DNA of 8,646 nucleotides from CBFHMJ01 sp965656875 (GTDB lineage Bacteria > Pseudomonadota > Gammaproteobacteria > Enterobacterales > Alteromonadaceae). Location of the stretch: NCBI GenBank assembly GCA_965656875.1, contig CBFHMJ010000036.1, positions 1-8,646 on the forward strand, written 5' to 3'. A program made the translations under genes and the position numbers. Under the pieces are notes generated by a model. It saw nothing but the letters and a program-made list of their open reading frames with translations, was not told the origin of the DNA and searched no databases. Positions 1-6,532 of the stretch are shown here, piece by piece; the stretch's first letter is position 1, and each line of letters begins with the position of its first letter.

Positions 1-2
1 AC

Positions 3-1319
3 CATCTGGGCTCCACCGAGGTTATCACCGACAGTGGCGGCACTATCACCGAGTGCATGAGCTTTGGGGCCTTTGGTAATCGCCGGGCCGCCGACTGTGG
101 CTCCACTGCCAGCGCCTTCACGGCCCTCACCCTGACCAACCTGCTTGCCATCACGAACCGGGGCTTCACCGGCCATGAAATGGTGGACCACGCCGATATC
201 ATCCACATGAACGGACGTATCTACGACAGCCAGCTGGGCCGTTTCCTTCAGGCTGACCCGTTTATTCAGGCACCGAAGAACAGCCAGTCTTACAACCGCT
301 ACAGCTATGTGCTCAATAATCCGCTGAGCTATACCGACCCGAGTGGATATTTATTTAAGAAGCTCGGCAGTACCTTACGCAATGTCGTCCGGGCACTCGG
401 TAAAAACCGAATCATCAACAAAATCATCAGCATTGCTCTGATTGCCTACTGTAATGCCTGTGTCATCGCCTGGGATGCCGCCACCGCCTATGCCACCACC
501 GGCAGTTTATCCGGCGCCCTGCATGCCGCCGCCATCTCCTGGGCCGGCTGGGAGCTGGACGACTGGATGGATACCTCTGAATTCTTCGGACCAGAAGACA
601 GCTGGGGCAATCTGGCCGGTAAAGCACTGTCAACCACTATCCTGGTTCCACTGAATAACGGGGATTACGGGCATACGGTTCGTCAAGTAGAACACTCAAC
701 CCGACAGGATAACTGGCTTACCAGGCTCATCACGATTGAAGATAATGTTCACACAAGAAGAACTACAGATGGTAGTCTGCTAAGCAGAATTGATGGTAAA
801 TTGACTCCAGATGAAATCAGGGAACAACGTCAAAACACAGCAAATGGCGTCGCCGTAGCCGCGACCATGTATCTTCCAGGTCCAGAAGATGCTTTTCTTG
901 TTGTTTACAATGCTAAAAAGTTTGGTAGCTGGATAAAAAGGATTTTTGAGTCTTTAAGAGTTACAAGGGAGAGAGGAAAGATTCCCTGGAGTTCCTGGAG
1001 GGATTATAAAAAAGTAAATGTTGATGGCAAAGATTATGCCCAAGTAGGAAATCGACTATACAGCGAGCATGCAGTGAACCGTATGCAACCAGGACTACGA
1101 AGGCACTCATCTAGTGGTCAAACAGGTGGTTTACCAGAAATATACCAAGCTGGAACCCACGGAGATTACGGACGAGGTGTTGCTCCTCAGTTTGTTGAGG
1201 ATGCAATATCTTCTGCAAAACCTGTTCTACAGCAGAACGGTAATTTGTCCTACACCTCTGGTTCACTACAAGTTATTACGAATCAACAAGGAGCGGTCGT
1301 AACCATAATTACGCACTAA
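3..1319 (+). CDS. RHS-repeat protein, C-terminal part with BECR-like nuclease tip (5' end outside window)
   Basis: The frame is open from base 3, upstream of the ATG at 57, and reads HLGSTEVITDSGG before MSFGAFGNRR, the usual DHLGST core motif. I therefore take it as the 3' end of a longer rhs gene, not a gene starting at 57. Counting from base 3 (438 codons), the core ends at DPSGY (codons 112-116, bases 336-350), the conserved site where Rhs proteins are known to be processed to free the tip. A hydrophobic, Ala-rich linker follows to about base 679, then a linker not shared with the other copies. The tip starts near VTR (codon 320) and contains YSEHAVNRM with His at codon 356, a GRGV block, and SLQVITNQQGAVVTIITH at the end. 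This layout recalls small BECR/DUF4258-like RNase tips; that is a resemblance from memory. An immunity candidate starts 9 nt downstream. Confidence 0.88.
   Translation, partial: HLGSTEVITDSGGTITECMSFGAFGNRRAADCGSTASAFTALTLTNLLAITNRGFTGHEMVDHADIIHMNGRIYDSQLGRFLQADPFIQAPKNSQSYNRYSYVLNNPLSYTDPSGYLFKKLGSTLRNVVRALGKNRIINKIISIALIAYCNACVIAWDAATAYATTGSLSGALHAAAISWAGWELDDWMDTSEFFGPEDSWGNLAGKALSTTILVPLNNGDYGHTVRQVEHSTRQDNWLTRLITIEDNVHTRRTTDGSLLSRIDGKLTPDEIREQRQNTANGVAVAATMYLPGPEDAFLVVYNAKKFGSWIKRIFESLRVTRERGKIPWSSWRDYKKVNVDGKDYAQVGNRLYSEHAVNRMQPGLRRHSSSGQTGGLPEIYQAGTHGDYGRGVAPQFVEDAISSAKPVLQQNGNLSYTSGSLQVITNQQGAVVTIITH
118..679 (+). repeat. Rhs core-end/linker repeat, copy 1 (reference)
   Basis: Bases 118-679 align without gaps to 1804-2365 at a constant offset of 1686, with only scattered substitutions. 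Part of it (461-679) also aligns without gaps to 4036-4254. It encodes the GFTGHEM to DPSGY end of the core plus the hydrophobic linker. The right boundary is sharp: after GCATACGGT the copies differ, with this one reading VRQVEHS and copies 2 and 3 reading VKQVSSRE. This is the main scaffold homology of the locus. Confidence 0.92.
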
Positions 1320-1328
1320 GATATACTT

Positions 1329-1586
1329 ATGATGAAAACTAATGAAAAACTACTTGATTTAAAAAGCTCCATAGCCAATGGCGATATGACTATTGAGGAA
1401 CTACAAAGAACTCTTACCCAATTATTATTATCTACAGAGCTGCCAAACGCAGAGAAAATGGCTAAAAAATCTGATAACGACTTAGAGCTAGTGATTTATA
1501 CATTGAATCCCTCAAATCAGATCAAGGAAGCTTTAAAGGTTCTCGACGAAGTAATAACGTATTTTGAAGAAGTTGCACCTGATTAG
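1329..1586 (+). CDS. putative immunity protein of module 1
   Basis: An 85-residue, acidic, helix-rich protein with no signal peptide or membrane segment. A second ATG at 1332 would give 84 residues, and neither start has a strong Shine-Dalgarno. I do not recognise the family. The role is inferred from position: it starts 9 nt after the stop of the Rhs nuclease tip, on the same strand, where the cognate immunity gene sits in Rhs, CDI and Maf systems. It would act in the cytoplasm by binding the tip. It is AT-rich like the tip and unlike the GC-rich core. It is followed directly by a spacer repeat, so it closes module 1. Confidence 0.7.
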   Translation: MMKTNEKLLDLKSSIANGDMTIEELQRTLTQLLLSTELPNAEKMAKKSDNDLELVIYTLNPSNQIKEALKVLDEVITYFEEVAPD

Positions 1587-1628
1587 TTGTTGCAAAGTGA
1601 TTAACTGGATTTCCCCGGAGTGTTCAGT
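1587..1628. other. short gap between immunity gene 1 and spacer repeat S1
   Basis: No open frame or clear hairpin terminator is visible. The stretch joins the imported immunity gene to the spacer repeat that starts near GTAACCG at 1629, and it marks the right edge of module 1. Confidence 0.4.
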
Positions 1629-1803
1629 GTAACCGCCTGGACAAAGGCACATTCAAATACTGACATCTATTTTCTATCCTGTGCACTATCTCAACTTGCT
1701 ACCGGATTTAACGATGACGAAACGCACAAAACAACAATAGCAAGCGTTATTTCAATATCACAACAACCGTGATTTGATAGCGGCACCGAAACCGGCCTTT
1801 GTA
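1629..1803 (+). repeat. spacer repeat S1
   Basis: First of three related spacers (others near 3815 and 7281), each lying just upstream of an Rhs core copy. Shared blocks in order: GTAACCG..GG, ACACATTCAAATACTGAC (here GCACATTCAAATACTGAC), a CCTGTGC block, GGATTTAACGAT, CAATAGCAAGCGTTATTTCA, and CAACA..CCGTG.TTTGAT. It runs into the core copy at 1804. A frame open from 1773 continues into the Rhs frame (FDSGTETGLCITALTLTN), so the right end may be a worn piece of rhs coding sequence. No start codon or convincing promoter is evident in it. Confidence 0.75.
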
Positions 1804-2365
1804 TCACGGCCCTGACCCTGACCAACCTGCTTGCCATCACGGACCGGGGCTTCACCGGCCATGAAATGGTGGACCACGCCGATATCATCCACATGAACGG
1901 GCGTATCTACGACAGCCAGCTGGGCCGTTTCCTTCAGGCCGACCCGTTTATTCAGGTACCGAAGAACAACCAGTCTTACAATCGCTACAGCTATGTGCTC
2001 AATAATCCGCTGAGCTATACCGACCCGAGTGGGTATTTGTTTAAGAAATTCGGCAGTACCTTACGCAATGTCGTCCGGGCACTCGGTAAAAACCGAATCA
2101 TCAATAAAGTCATCAGTATTGCTCTGATTGCTTACTGTAATGCCTGTGTCTTCGCCTGGGATGCCGCCACCGCCTATGCCACCACCGGCAGTTTATCCGG
2201 CGCCCTGCACGCCGCCGCCATCTCCTGGGCTGGCTGGGAGCTCGACGACTGGATGGATACCTCTGAATTCTTCGGACCAGAAGACAGCTGGGGCAATCTG
2301 GCCGGTAAAGCACTGTCAACCACTATCCTGGTTCCACTGAATAACGGGGATTACGGGCATACGGT
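1804..2365 (+). repeat. Rhs core-end/linker repeat, copy 2
   Basis: Gapless match to 118-679. It keeps DPSGY (2022-2036) and the hydrophobic linker. Downstream it continues into the second linker repeat (2366-2642), which copy 1 lacks. Confidence 0.92.
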
Positions 2366-2687
2366 CAAACAGGTATCTTCCCGGGAAACCATCAATCAGA
2401 CCCAGGCCACCTGTTCTGCCGGCTGTCAGATGTGGAACGTCATTAAAAACAACTGGCGTTCCATTTTATTTGACACTGTAGAGAAGACCAAAGAACATAG
2501 CGTGCACGGCAAATACCTGATGAGCATTTACGACGCCGACAGCGCCGTTCAGGGCTCTGTTAATATTATTGACGGTGAGTATCTGGCGGGTGCCGTTGCT
2601 ATGTCAGGGATAGTGGCGCGTAAAATCAAGATTGTTGATGATTTGTTAGGGACTACGAAGAAAACAATTAAAATTCTGTTGATTTAA
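1866..2687 (+). CDS. orphan RHS core-end and pre-toxin linker, cut off before its EndoU tip
   Basis: A 273-residue orphan Rhs fragment beginning MVDHADIIHMNGRIYD, the last part of the core. The frame is open back to about 1773, but 1866 is the first ATG. It holds core motifs GRFLQADPFIQ and DPSGY (bases 2022-2036), the hydrophobic Ala-rich linker, then a second linker with CSAGCQMWN, KTKEHSVHGKY, DADSAVQGSVNIIDGEY and RKIKIVDD. After KIVDD it reads LLGTTKKTIKILLI and stops. The continuation of an EndoU tip lies in the -1 frame, starting at 2672. One extra A in the A-run at 2670-2673 would give TIKNSVDLTDFRKDHIL and restore a full Rhs-EndoU orphan. I read it as a frameshifted orphan tip gene, with no YD-repeat body and no obvious start signal. 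Confidence 0.8.
   Translation: MVDHADIIHMNGRIYDSQLGRFLQADPFIQVPKNNQSYNRYSYVLNNPLSYTDPSGYLFKKFGSTLRNVVRALGKNRIINKVISIALIAYCNACVFAWDAATAYATTGSLSGALHAAAISWAGWELDDWMDTSEFFGPEDSWGNLAGKALSTTILVPLNNGDYGHTVKQVSSRETINQTQATCSAGCQMWNVIKNNWRSILFDTVEKTKEHSVHGKYLMSIYDADSAVQGSVNIIDGEYLAGAVAMSGIVARKIKIVDDLLGTTKKTIKILLI
2366..2642 (+). repeat. second linker repeat (TCSAGC to KIVDD), copy 1
   Basis: A repeat of about 277 bp that recurs at 4255-4534, 5551-5786 and 8539-8646 (the last cut by the window edge). It encodes the pre-toxin linker ending in KIVDD. The only length difference from the 4255 copy is a 3-bp indel (TQATC versus THTC). The toxin tips begin just after it. Confidence 0.9.
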
Positions 2688-2974
2688 CTGACTTTCGCAA
2701 AGACCATATTTTGAATCGCCATAGAGCTGGAGCAGGTAAGCCCGGAAAGACTGAGTTTCCGGTAAATTGGGAGGACGAAAAAATCCTCCATCATATCTCC
2801 GATATCGCTACTGATCCTAAAGCCAAAACTGGTCTCGGAAAGTGGGATTCTCCATATGCTATTGGTACAAGAGATGGTATTGAAATCAGGGTCGACTTTT
2901 ATCCAAATAACCACAAATATGCGGGTAAAATATCAACTGCATACCCTTTAAACGTTACTCCCAACTCTAAGTAA
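2672..2974 (+). pseudogene. EndoU-type RNase toxin tip, separated from its Rhs carrier by a frameshift
   Basis: The frame is open from 2672 and reads NSVDLTDFRKDHILNRHRAG, then GAGKPGKTEFPVNW, ISDIATDP, GTRDGIEIRVDFYP and a C-terminal TAYPLN. This is the bacterial EndoU toxin signature (about 100 codons). The two histidines (codons at 2705 and 2720) fit the family's catalytic pair, with the Lys of PGKTEF or a nearby Lys as possible third residue. EndoU tips of CDI and MafB proteins are RNases, with tRNA cleavage shown for CDI members. There is no ATG. A TTG at 2711 is the only start-like codon before the motif ends, and it would drop the first His, so the piece needs the upstream linker. It should fuse to the 1866 frame with one added base near 2670-2673. 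A MafI-like immunity gene follows 5 nt after the stop. Confidence 0.82.
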
Positions 2975-2979
2975 ATATA

Positions 2980-3288
2980 ATGAAAGAAGATATGACTAAA
3001 GAATTTTGGATAATGGTTAATCATTTTTTGCAGACAGTATTAAAACAGTTTATGGATGATTTAGATGATGAATCAATTGAGGCAGTTCAGCATTACTTAG
3101 ATCATGACGAGTATGAAATGGCATTTGAGGGGCTATTTATTGAATTAATAAATATAAATGCTGAATTAAGTACAGAAACTGCCAATAAGTGTATAGTTCT
3201 GGGGAAAAAACTATACCTACACGAGGAATATATGTTTGATAAGAAATTTTGGGAAAAGCTAGAGAGGTTTTTATCTAAGTATGATTAA
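2980..3288 (+). CDS. MafI-like immunity protein (EndoU antidote)
   Basis: A 102-residue acidic protein. ATG 2980 is 5 nt after the EndoU stop. ATG 2992, preceded by GAAAGAAG, may be the better-supported start and would give 98 residues. The block YLDHDEYEMAFEGLFIELI resembles the MafI family of immunity proteins, from memory. In Neisseria, MafI proteins neutralise MafB toxins, some of which carry EndoU tips, so family and context agree. It is expected to be cytoplasmic and to bind the EndoU domain. It appears intact although its toxin is frameshifted, as expected if immunity is kept under selection longer than the silent tip. Confidence 0.78.
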   Translation: MKEDMTKEFWIMVNHFLQTVLKQFMDDLDDESIEAVQHYLDHDEYEMAFEGLFIELININAELSTETANKCIVLGKKLYLHEEYMFDKKFWEKLERFLSKYD

Positions 3289-3435
3289 TTTAATGTTACA
3301 AAGACAGTAGGGAAAAAAGTCGATGACTTTGCTGGCAGACTTTGTTTTGTTGAAGGCATACCTTTTCATACCAAAAATGGGCTAAAACCTATCGAAGAAA
3401 TTAAAGTCGGTGATTTGGTTGCAGCCAAAGATGAA
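3289..3435 (+). pseudogene. orphan HINT (Hedgehog/intein-like) pretoxin fragment
   Basis: Directly after the immunity stop the frame is open and reads NVTKTVGKKVDDFAGRL, then CFVEGIPFHTKNG and LKPIEEIKVGDLVAAKDE. This is the first block of a pretoxin HINT domain, with the nucleophilic Cys of CFVEG and the usual IxxIKVGD. HINT domains precede many Rhs toxin tips and are thought to splice or cleave them free. Only about 45 residues remain. After KDEM the expected second HINT block is absent and no toxin or immunity gene follows. The same frame continues to a stop at 3691-3693, but that part is antisense to an IS66 remnant and is probably spurious. It begins with the VTK junction motif shared with other tips. 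Confidence 0.75.
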
Positions 3436-3593
3436 ATGAAGAAACAATCAGCGCAACGCCAGAACATCCTCTTTGGGTTGGTAGTCGAGGGTGGGCAGAA
3501 GCCAGTAAATTATCTACCCAAGATCAATTTCTCAACCTTACTGGAGTGTAGTGACAACTACCTTGAAAAACGCCGGTGTATAGAATCAGTTTA
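3436..3593. other. unassigned stretch between HINT fragment and IS66 remnant
   Basis: The + frame stays open here but its translation (ILFGLVVEGGQKP, NYLEKRRCIESVY) matches nothing I know. The minus strand has several stops. It could be the degraded 3' end of the adjacent IS66-type element. I could not identify a terminal inverted repeat or target duplication. Confidence 0.3.
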
Positions 3594-3812
3594 CGCCACT
3601 TTATTTAGACTGTATTTAATGGCGTCTCCTTTTTTATTCGGGGACAACCTGCAAGGATTATTTGTCCAGCTAGGTTTTAAACTTATTCAGTAAGGCAACC
3701 GACTTTTCCTGACGGATTTGACACATTTGCTCAGCACACCAGTCTCGGAGGCGTTTCTCAATCGCATAGGGATTCTGTATTAGATTCAATCCCATATCGG
3801 CCTGGTTCGATT
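3594..3812 (-). pseudogene. IS66-family transposase remnant
   Basis: On the minus strand an ORF from 3840 to 3670 reads KSNQADMGLNLIQNPYAIEKRL, then RDW, QIRQEKSVALLNKFKT and a TAG. Beyond the TAG the same frame gives LDK, a TAA, and SLQVVPE. A +1 shift then gives KGDAIKYSLNKV. This follows the order of the IS66 transposase segment that reads roughly YxIEKxLR, RQxxSxPLLxxFKxWL, LxxVxPKSxLGKAIxYxLNxW. The TAG sits where Trp is expected and the TAA where Gln is plausible. It is a clearly dead internal fragment with no DDE-end motifs. It suggests that an IS66-type element once entered or flanked the HINT toxin and destroyed it. The recognition is from memory of the family pattern. Confidence 0.65.
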
Positions 3813-3814
3813 TA

Positions 3815-4024
3815 CCGTAACTGTCCGGACAAAAACACATTCAAATACTCACGTCCACTTCATATCTTGTGCACCACCTAAATTTGGAACTTAGTTTAAC
3901 GATCGCGCAACGCACGACAACAATAGCAAGCGTTATTTCAACAACACAATGACCGTGGTTTGATGGCAGCGCCGAAACACGCCATGATTTAACGAACATT
4001 GCCATTCAGACCATCACCGAGTGT
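3815..4024 (+). repeat. spacer repeat S2
   Basis: Second spacer, related to S1 and S3: ACACATTCAAATACTCAC, a CTTGTGC block, GTTTAACGAT, an exact CAATAGCAAGCGTTATTTCA shared with S1, and ATGACCGTGGTTT shared with S3. Its right end (ACATTGCCATTCA.ACCATCACC) is shared with S3 and runs in frame into GAGTGTATGAGCTTTGG of the Rhs core. The frame is open from 3953, immediately after a TGA. No start codon is obvious before 4025. Confidence 0.75.
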
Positions 4025-4858
4025 ATGAGCTTTGGTGTCATCGCCTGGGATGCCGCCACCGCCTACGCCACTACCGGCAGTTTATCCGGCGCCCTGCATG
4101 CCGCCGCCATCTCCTGGGCCGGCTGGGAGCTGGACGACTGGATGGATACCTCTGAATTCTTCGGACCAGACGACAGCTGGGGCAATCTGGCCGGTAAAGC
4201 ACTGTCAACCACTATCCTGATTCCACTGAATAACGGGGATTACGGGCATACGGTCAAACAGGTTTCTTCCCGGGAAACCATCAATCAGACCCACACCTGC
4301 TCTGCTGGCTGTCAGATGTGGAACGTCATTAAAAACAACTGGCGTTCCATTTTATTTGACACTGTAGAGAAGACCAAAGAACATAGCGTGCACGGCAAAT
4401 ACCTGATTAGCATTTACGACGCCGACAGCGCCGTTCAGGGCTCTGTTAATATTATTGACGGTGAGTATCTGGCGGGTGCCGTTGCTATGTCAGGGATAGT
4501 GACGCGTAAAATCAAGATTGTTGATGATGTTTATAAAGAAGTCGTTAATAAAGGGATTTGGAAGTCATCTCGGATAAATGCAATTAAAATTGAGCATATT
4601 TTTTCCAAAAAACATCTTAAAAATGGAATTATGGACCTTGGATCATCATCTACAGAAATATTGAATAAAGCCTCAGATATTTTAACTAAATTTAATAATC
4701 AGAATTTATTAAAGGAAGGTTCGAATATAATTAATACGACGATGAATGGATATCATGTAACTATCAGGTCTACCTTTAAATCTGGTGAATTGCAGAGTTT
4801 GAACATCATGAAAGGGCATATCGTACCTACAAAGGGGTGGGATATTATCAATGACTAA
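4025..4858 (+). CDS. orphan RHS linker-toxin protein, tip possibly of polymorphic toxin type 35
   Basis: A 277-residue uninterrupted orphan. It starts MSFG from the Rhs core and then jumps straight to VIAWDAATAY of the linker. Relative to copy 1 it lacks exactly 393 bp (bases 68-460 there, 131 codons), including the DPSGY processing motif. The two linker repeats follow (to KIVDDVYK), then a tip of about 100 residues: INAIKIEHIFSKKHLKNGIM, DLGSSSTEI, a Gly-Ser-Asn block, NGYHVTIRSTFKSG and NIMKGHIVP. The HIFSxxHxKxGIMxLG pattern resembles tips I recall as polymorphic toxin 35; this needs a profile search. The stop overlaps the next start by 8 nt. Because the tip frame is intact, this is the best-preserved silent toxin of the array, but it has no YD-repeat body. 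Confidence 0.8.
   Translation: MSFGVIAWDAATAYATTGSLSGALHAAAISWAGWELDDWMDTSEFFGPDDSWGNLAGKALSTTILIPLNNGDYGHTVKQVSSRETINQTHTCSAGCQMWNVIKNNWRSILFDTVEKTKEHSVHGKYLISIYDADSAVQGSVNIIDGEYLAGAVAMSGIVTRKIKIVDDVYKEVVNKGIWKSSRINAIKIEHIFSKKHLKNGIMDLGSSSTEILNKASDILTKFNNQNLLKEGSNIINTTMNGYHVTIRSTFKSGELQSLNIMKGHIVPTKGWDIIND
4036..4254 (+). repeat. Rhs linker repeat, copy 3 (truncated)
   Basis: Gapless match to 461-679 at offset 3575. The 11 bases before it (4025-4035) match 57-67, so the copy carries an internal deletion and not a simple end truncation. Confidence 0.9.
4255..4534 (+). repeat. second linker repeat, copy 2
   Basis: Matches 2366-2642 with one 3-bp indel and few substitutions, and matches 5551-5786 without gaps from TGCTCTG (4298) onward. 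It ends at the tip junction KIVDDVY. Confidence 0.9.
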
Positions 4859-5483
4859 CGACTTAGAAAAAAAAATATCTAAAGCCCTTTCTGATGAGAA
4901 TGATGAACTTTTGAAAGAATTACTTTCAATGGCTCACTACAAAAAGAAGGGGACGATCTATAGTATTGCTTATGCTTTAGTTGAATTAATGCCCCCTTTT
5001 GAGAATGTTGACATTGCGGAAGCAATATTAGCTGGGCAATTTGACTTCGAGAACGAAAAAAACGCCGCTATTTTTTCAGGTTATATATACATCTATTTGC
5101 AACCTACGAATCCATATTTTTTAGAAATACTAGATAAATATCCATTATGCCCACTATCCAATTACATTTTAGCCTTATACTTTGATTATCAGGGCGACAC
5201 TGATAAAGCATGCATGTATATAGATAAATCTCTATCGTTATCTCATTTCACAAGAAATGTGCTTTTTAAATTACAAATGTATTCAGCAAATTTAAGTAAA
5301 AGAGATCAACAAAAACTTAGAGAAGAAATACCTAAATTAATTGTAAATAAACACCATGAATTATCTCCTCCTCCATCAAATGTATCATCTTTGGTTAATG
5401 ACTATTTAAATGAACTTGTTTTAGGTTCTCATATCACAAGCACCTATTGGGACTTAATAAGAACCCGAAATAACATTAAGTAA
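4851..5483 (+). CDS. putative immunity protein of module 3
   Basis: A 210-residue, AT-rich gene whose ATG lies inside the last codons of the toxin (the overlap is ATGACTAA), so the pair is probably translationally coupled. It has no signal peptide and is predicted cytoplasmic. The middle (NPYFLEILDKYPLCPLSNYI, ALYFDYQGDTDKACMYIDKS) looks like paired helices of the TPR type, common in helical-repeat immunity proteins. I do not recognise a named family. It is much longer than the other immunity candidates here (82-134 residues). The role is inferred from the overlap with the toxin and from its place at the end of the module. Confidence 0.72.
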   Translation: MTNDLEKKISKALSDENDELLKELLSMAHYKKKGTIYSIAYALVELMPPFENVDIAEAILAGQFDFENEKNAAIFSGYIYIYLQPTNPYFLEILDKYPLCPLSNYILALYFDYQGDTDKACMYIDKSLSLSHFTRNVLFKLQMYSANLSKRDQQKLREEIPKLIVNKHHELSPPPSNVSSLVNDYLNELVLGSHITSTYWDLIRTRNNIK

Positions 5484-5550
5484 AGCTCTTAGATATCGTT
5501 GATTTTTGTATATTATTCGTTAAAACAATTTACTGGTGAAAAAGCTCACC

Positions 5551-5786
5551 TGCTCTGTCGACCGTCAGATGTGGAGCGTGATCAAAAACGACTTGCGTTC
5601 CATTTTATTTGACACTGTAGAGAAGACCAAAGAACATAGCGTGCACGGCAAATACCTGATGAACATTTACGACGCCGACAGCGCCGTTCAGGGCTCTGTT
5701 AATATTATTGACGGTGAGTATCTGGCGGGTGCCGTTGCTATGTCAGGGATAGTGACGCGTAAAATTAAGATTGTTGATAATGTTTA
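5551..5786 (+). repeat. second linker repeat, copy 3
   Basis: Gapless match to 4298-4534 at offset 1253. It begins at TGCTCTG, so the first linker and the Rhs core are missing from this module. The first 30 bases are more diverged (SVDRQMWSVIKNDLRS versus SAGCQMWNVIKNNWRS). Confidence 0.9.
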
Positions 5787-6089
5787 TGATTCGTTGAGGG
5801 TTACAAAGAGTACAGGCAAGCCTGACTTCATCGTGTCACCTAACGGTACGACGATGCCCACGAATAAAGACTTTAACCTGGTTGATTCAAATAAGAAGGG
5901 TAGCGACTGGTTCCAGATCCACAATAAGCACACTGATGCTAAGGTCAATGGGTCTACGCATACCCACTATCCAGAACAACATGGCCCAGCCGTACACGCG
6001 AGATAAAAACTACAGATGGTTCTGATCTTGATTATGCTGACAATGCACTAAGAGACGGAACTATTAGAGATCGGAAAAACCGCGGTGAT

Positions 6090-6097
6090 AAAGGAGG
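6090..6097 (+). promoter_or_regulatory. strong Shine-Dalgarno for the module 4 immunity gene
   Basis: AAAGGAGGT, a near-perfect anti-16S match, lies 6 nt before ATG 6104 and fixes that start over the TTG at 6098. It is embedded in the last codons of the toxin (DKGG, stop at 6099-6101), so the toxin end doubles as the translation signal for its antidote. Confidence 0.88.
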
Positions 6098-6103
6098 TTG
6101 AGA

Positions 6104-6502
6104 ATGACTCAGTTTGTGTTAGCAGTATCGAAAACTCACAATACTAACTTGGTACCGGTTTCAAGGAGCAGAAATGACTTTCTCCTTGAAATCGCTAGTA
6201 ATTTATTTCCTAATCTTCCTCTTGAAGAAGTCTATGTTATTGATGTAAATGAGAAAGATATTGACGCTCTGATGATAGATGCTCAGAAGTTAGTTATTGA
6301 GTCTTCAAGGTTTGAGCAGACAGAGCTTTTCAAAATAATGGAAAAAGTAGCCCCATCTGTTGACGAGCTAGTCTTCTGGTACGGTTCGGAACATGAGGAC
6401 TTGGATTATGTTTACGATGCCCCAGCTTTACTTAGCAAGCTAAAGGAAGCTGTAAGCGAATCGACTTGCGAACTCTATGTCCATTACAAGCAGGTCAAGT
6501 AA
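6104..6502 (+). CDS. putative immunity protein of module 4
   Basis: A 132-residue acidic protein starting at ATG 6104, chosen because the Shine-Dalgarno at 6090-6097 is ideally spaced. The TTG at 6098 would add two residues. The sequence mixes beta and helix (FVLAVSKTHNTNLVPVSRSR, VYVIDVNEKDI, DELVFWYGSEHEDLDYVYD) and has no signal peptide. I do not recognise the family. It follows the restored end of the HTHYPEQH tip by 2 nt, so it is the presumed cognate antidote, acting in the cytoplasm. It is intact with a strong ribosome site, although the toxin upstream is broken. Confidence 0.75.
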   Translation: MTQFVLAVSKTHNTNLVPVSRSRNDFLLEIASNLFPNLPLEEVYVIDVNEKDIDALMIDAQKLVIESSRFEQTELFKIMEKVAPSVDELVFWYGSEHEDLDYVYDAPALLSKLKEAVSESTCELYVHYKQVK

Positions 6503-6532
6503 GAGAAGTGCCGTTTTTTGTAATACAGTAAT

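Larger units (their letters stand above)
5536..6101 (+). pseudogene. orphan linker plus HTHYPEQH toxin tip, frameshifted near its C-terminus
   Basis: A GTG at 5536 opens a frame of 156 residues ending at 6006. It holds the second linker repeat to KIVDNVYDSLRVTK, then a tip: PDFIVSPNGTTMPTNKDFNL, VDSNKKGSDWFQIHNKH and THTHYPEQHGP. The frame then degenerates to AVHAR and stops. In the -1 frame the sequence continues as SRTREIKTTDGSDLDYADNA, LRDGTIRDRKNRGDKGG and TGA (6099-6101). This reads as the true C-terminus. One missing C in the CCC at 5985-5987 explains it (HGP then SRTREIK). The WFQIHN..H / HTHYP / DLDYADxALRxG / RKDKGG layout resembles tips I recall as polymorphic toxin 24; this is unverified. 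The GTG has no clear ribosome site and the Rhs core is absent, so expression is doubtful. Confidence 0.75.

Noticed and set aside
442..654. Proline-rich + strand ORF, with copies at 2128-2340 and 4032-4220
   Set aside because: It lies in another frame of the Rhs linker repeat and recurs only because the DNA repeats. The Pro-rich make-up is a by-product of GCC-rich Ala codons in the real frame.
1114..1302. Short + strand ORF inside the module 1 tip
   Set aside because: Out of frame with the tip, which ends in a coherent strand pattern. No ribosome site or homology recognised.
1691..1894. Minus-strand ORF across spacer S1 and the core start
   Set aside because: Half of it is antisense to the conserved Rhs core, and the other spacers do not keep the frame.
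2113..2319. Arg/Trp-rich minus-strand ORF
   Set aside because: Antisense of the Rhs linker, with biased composition and no start context.
2684..2914. Minus-strand ORF over the EndoU tip
   Set aside because: Antisense to a clear EndoU motif set, so a shadow.
3670..3840. Intact small minus-strand gene of 56 codons
   Set aside because: Its first codons come from the spacer repeat and its stop is a Trp-to-TAG change inside IS66-like sequence that continues beyond. It is a remnant, not a gene.
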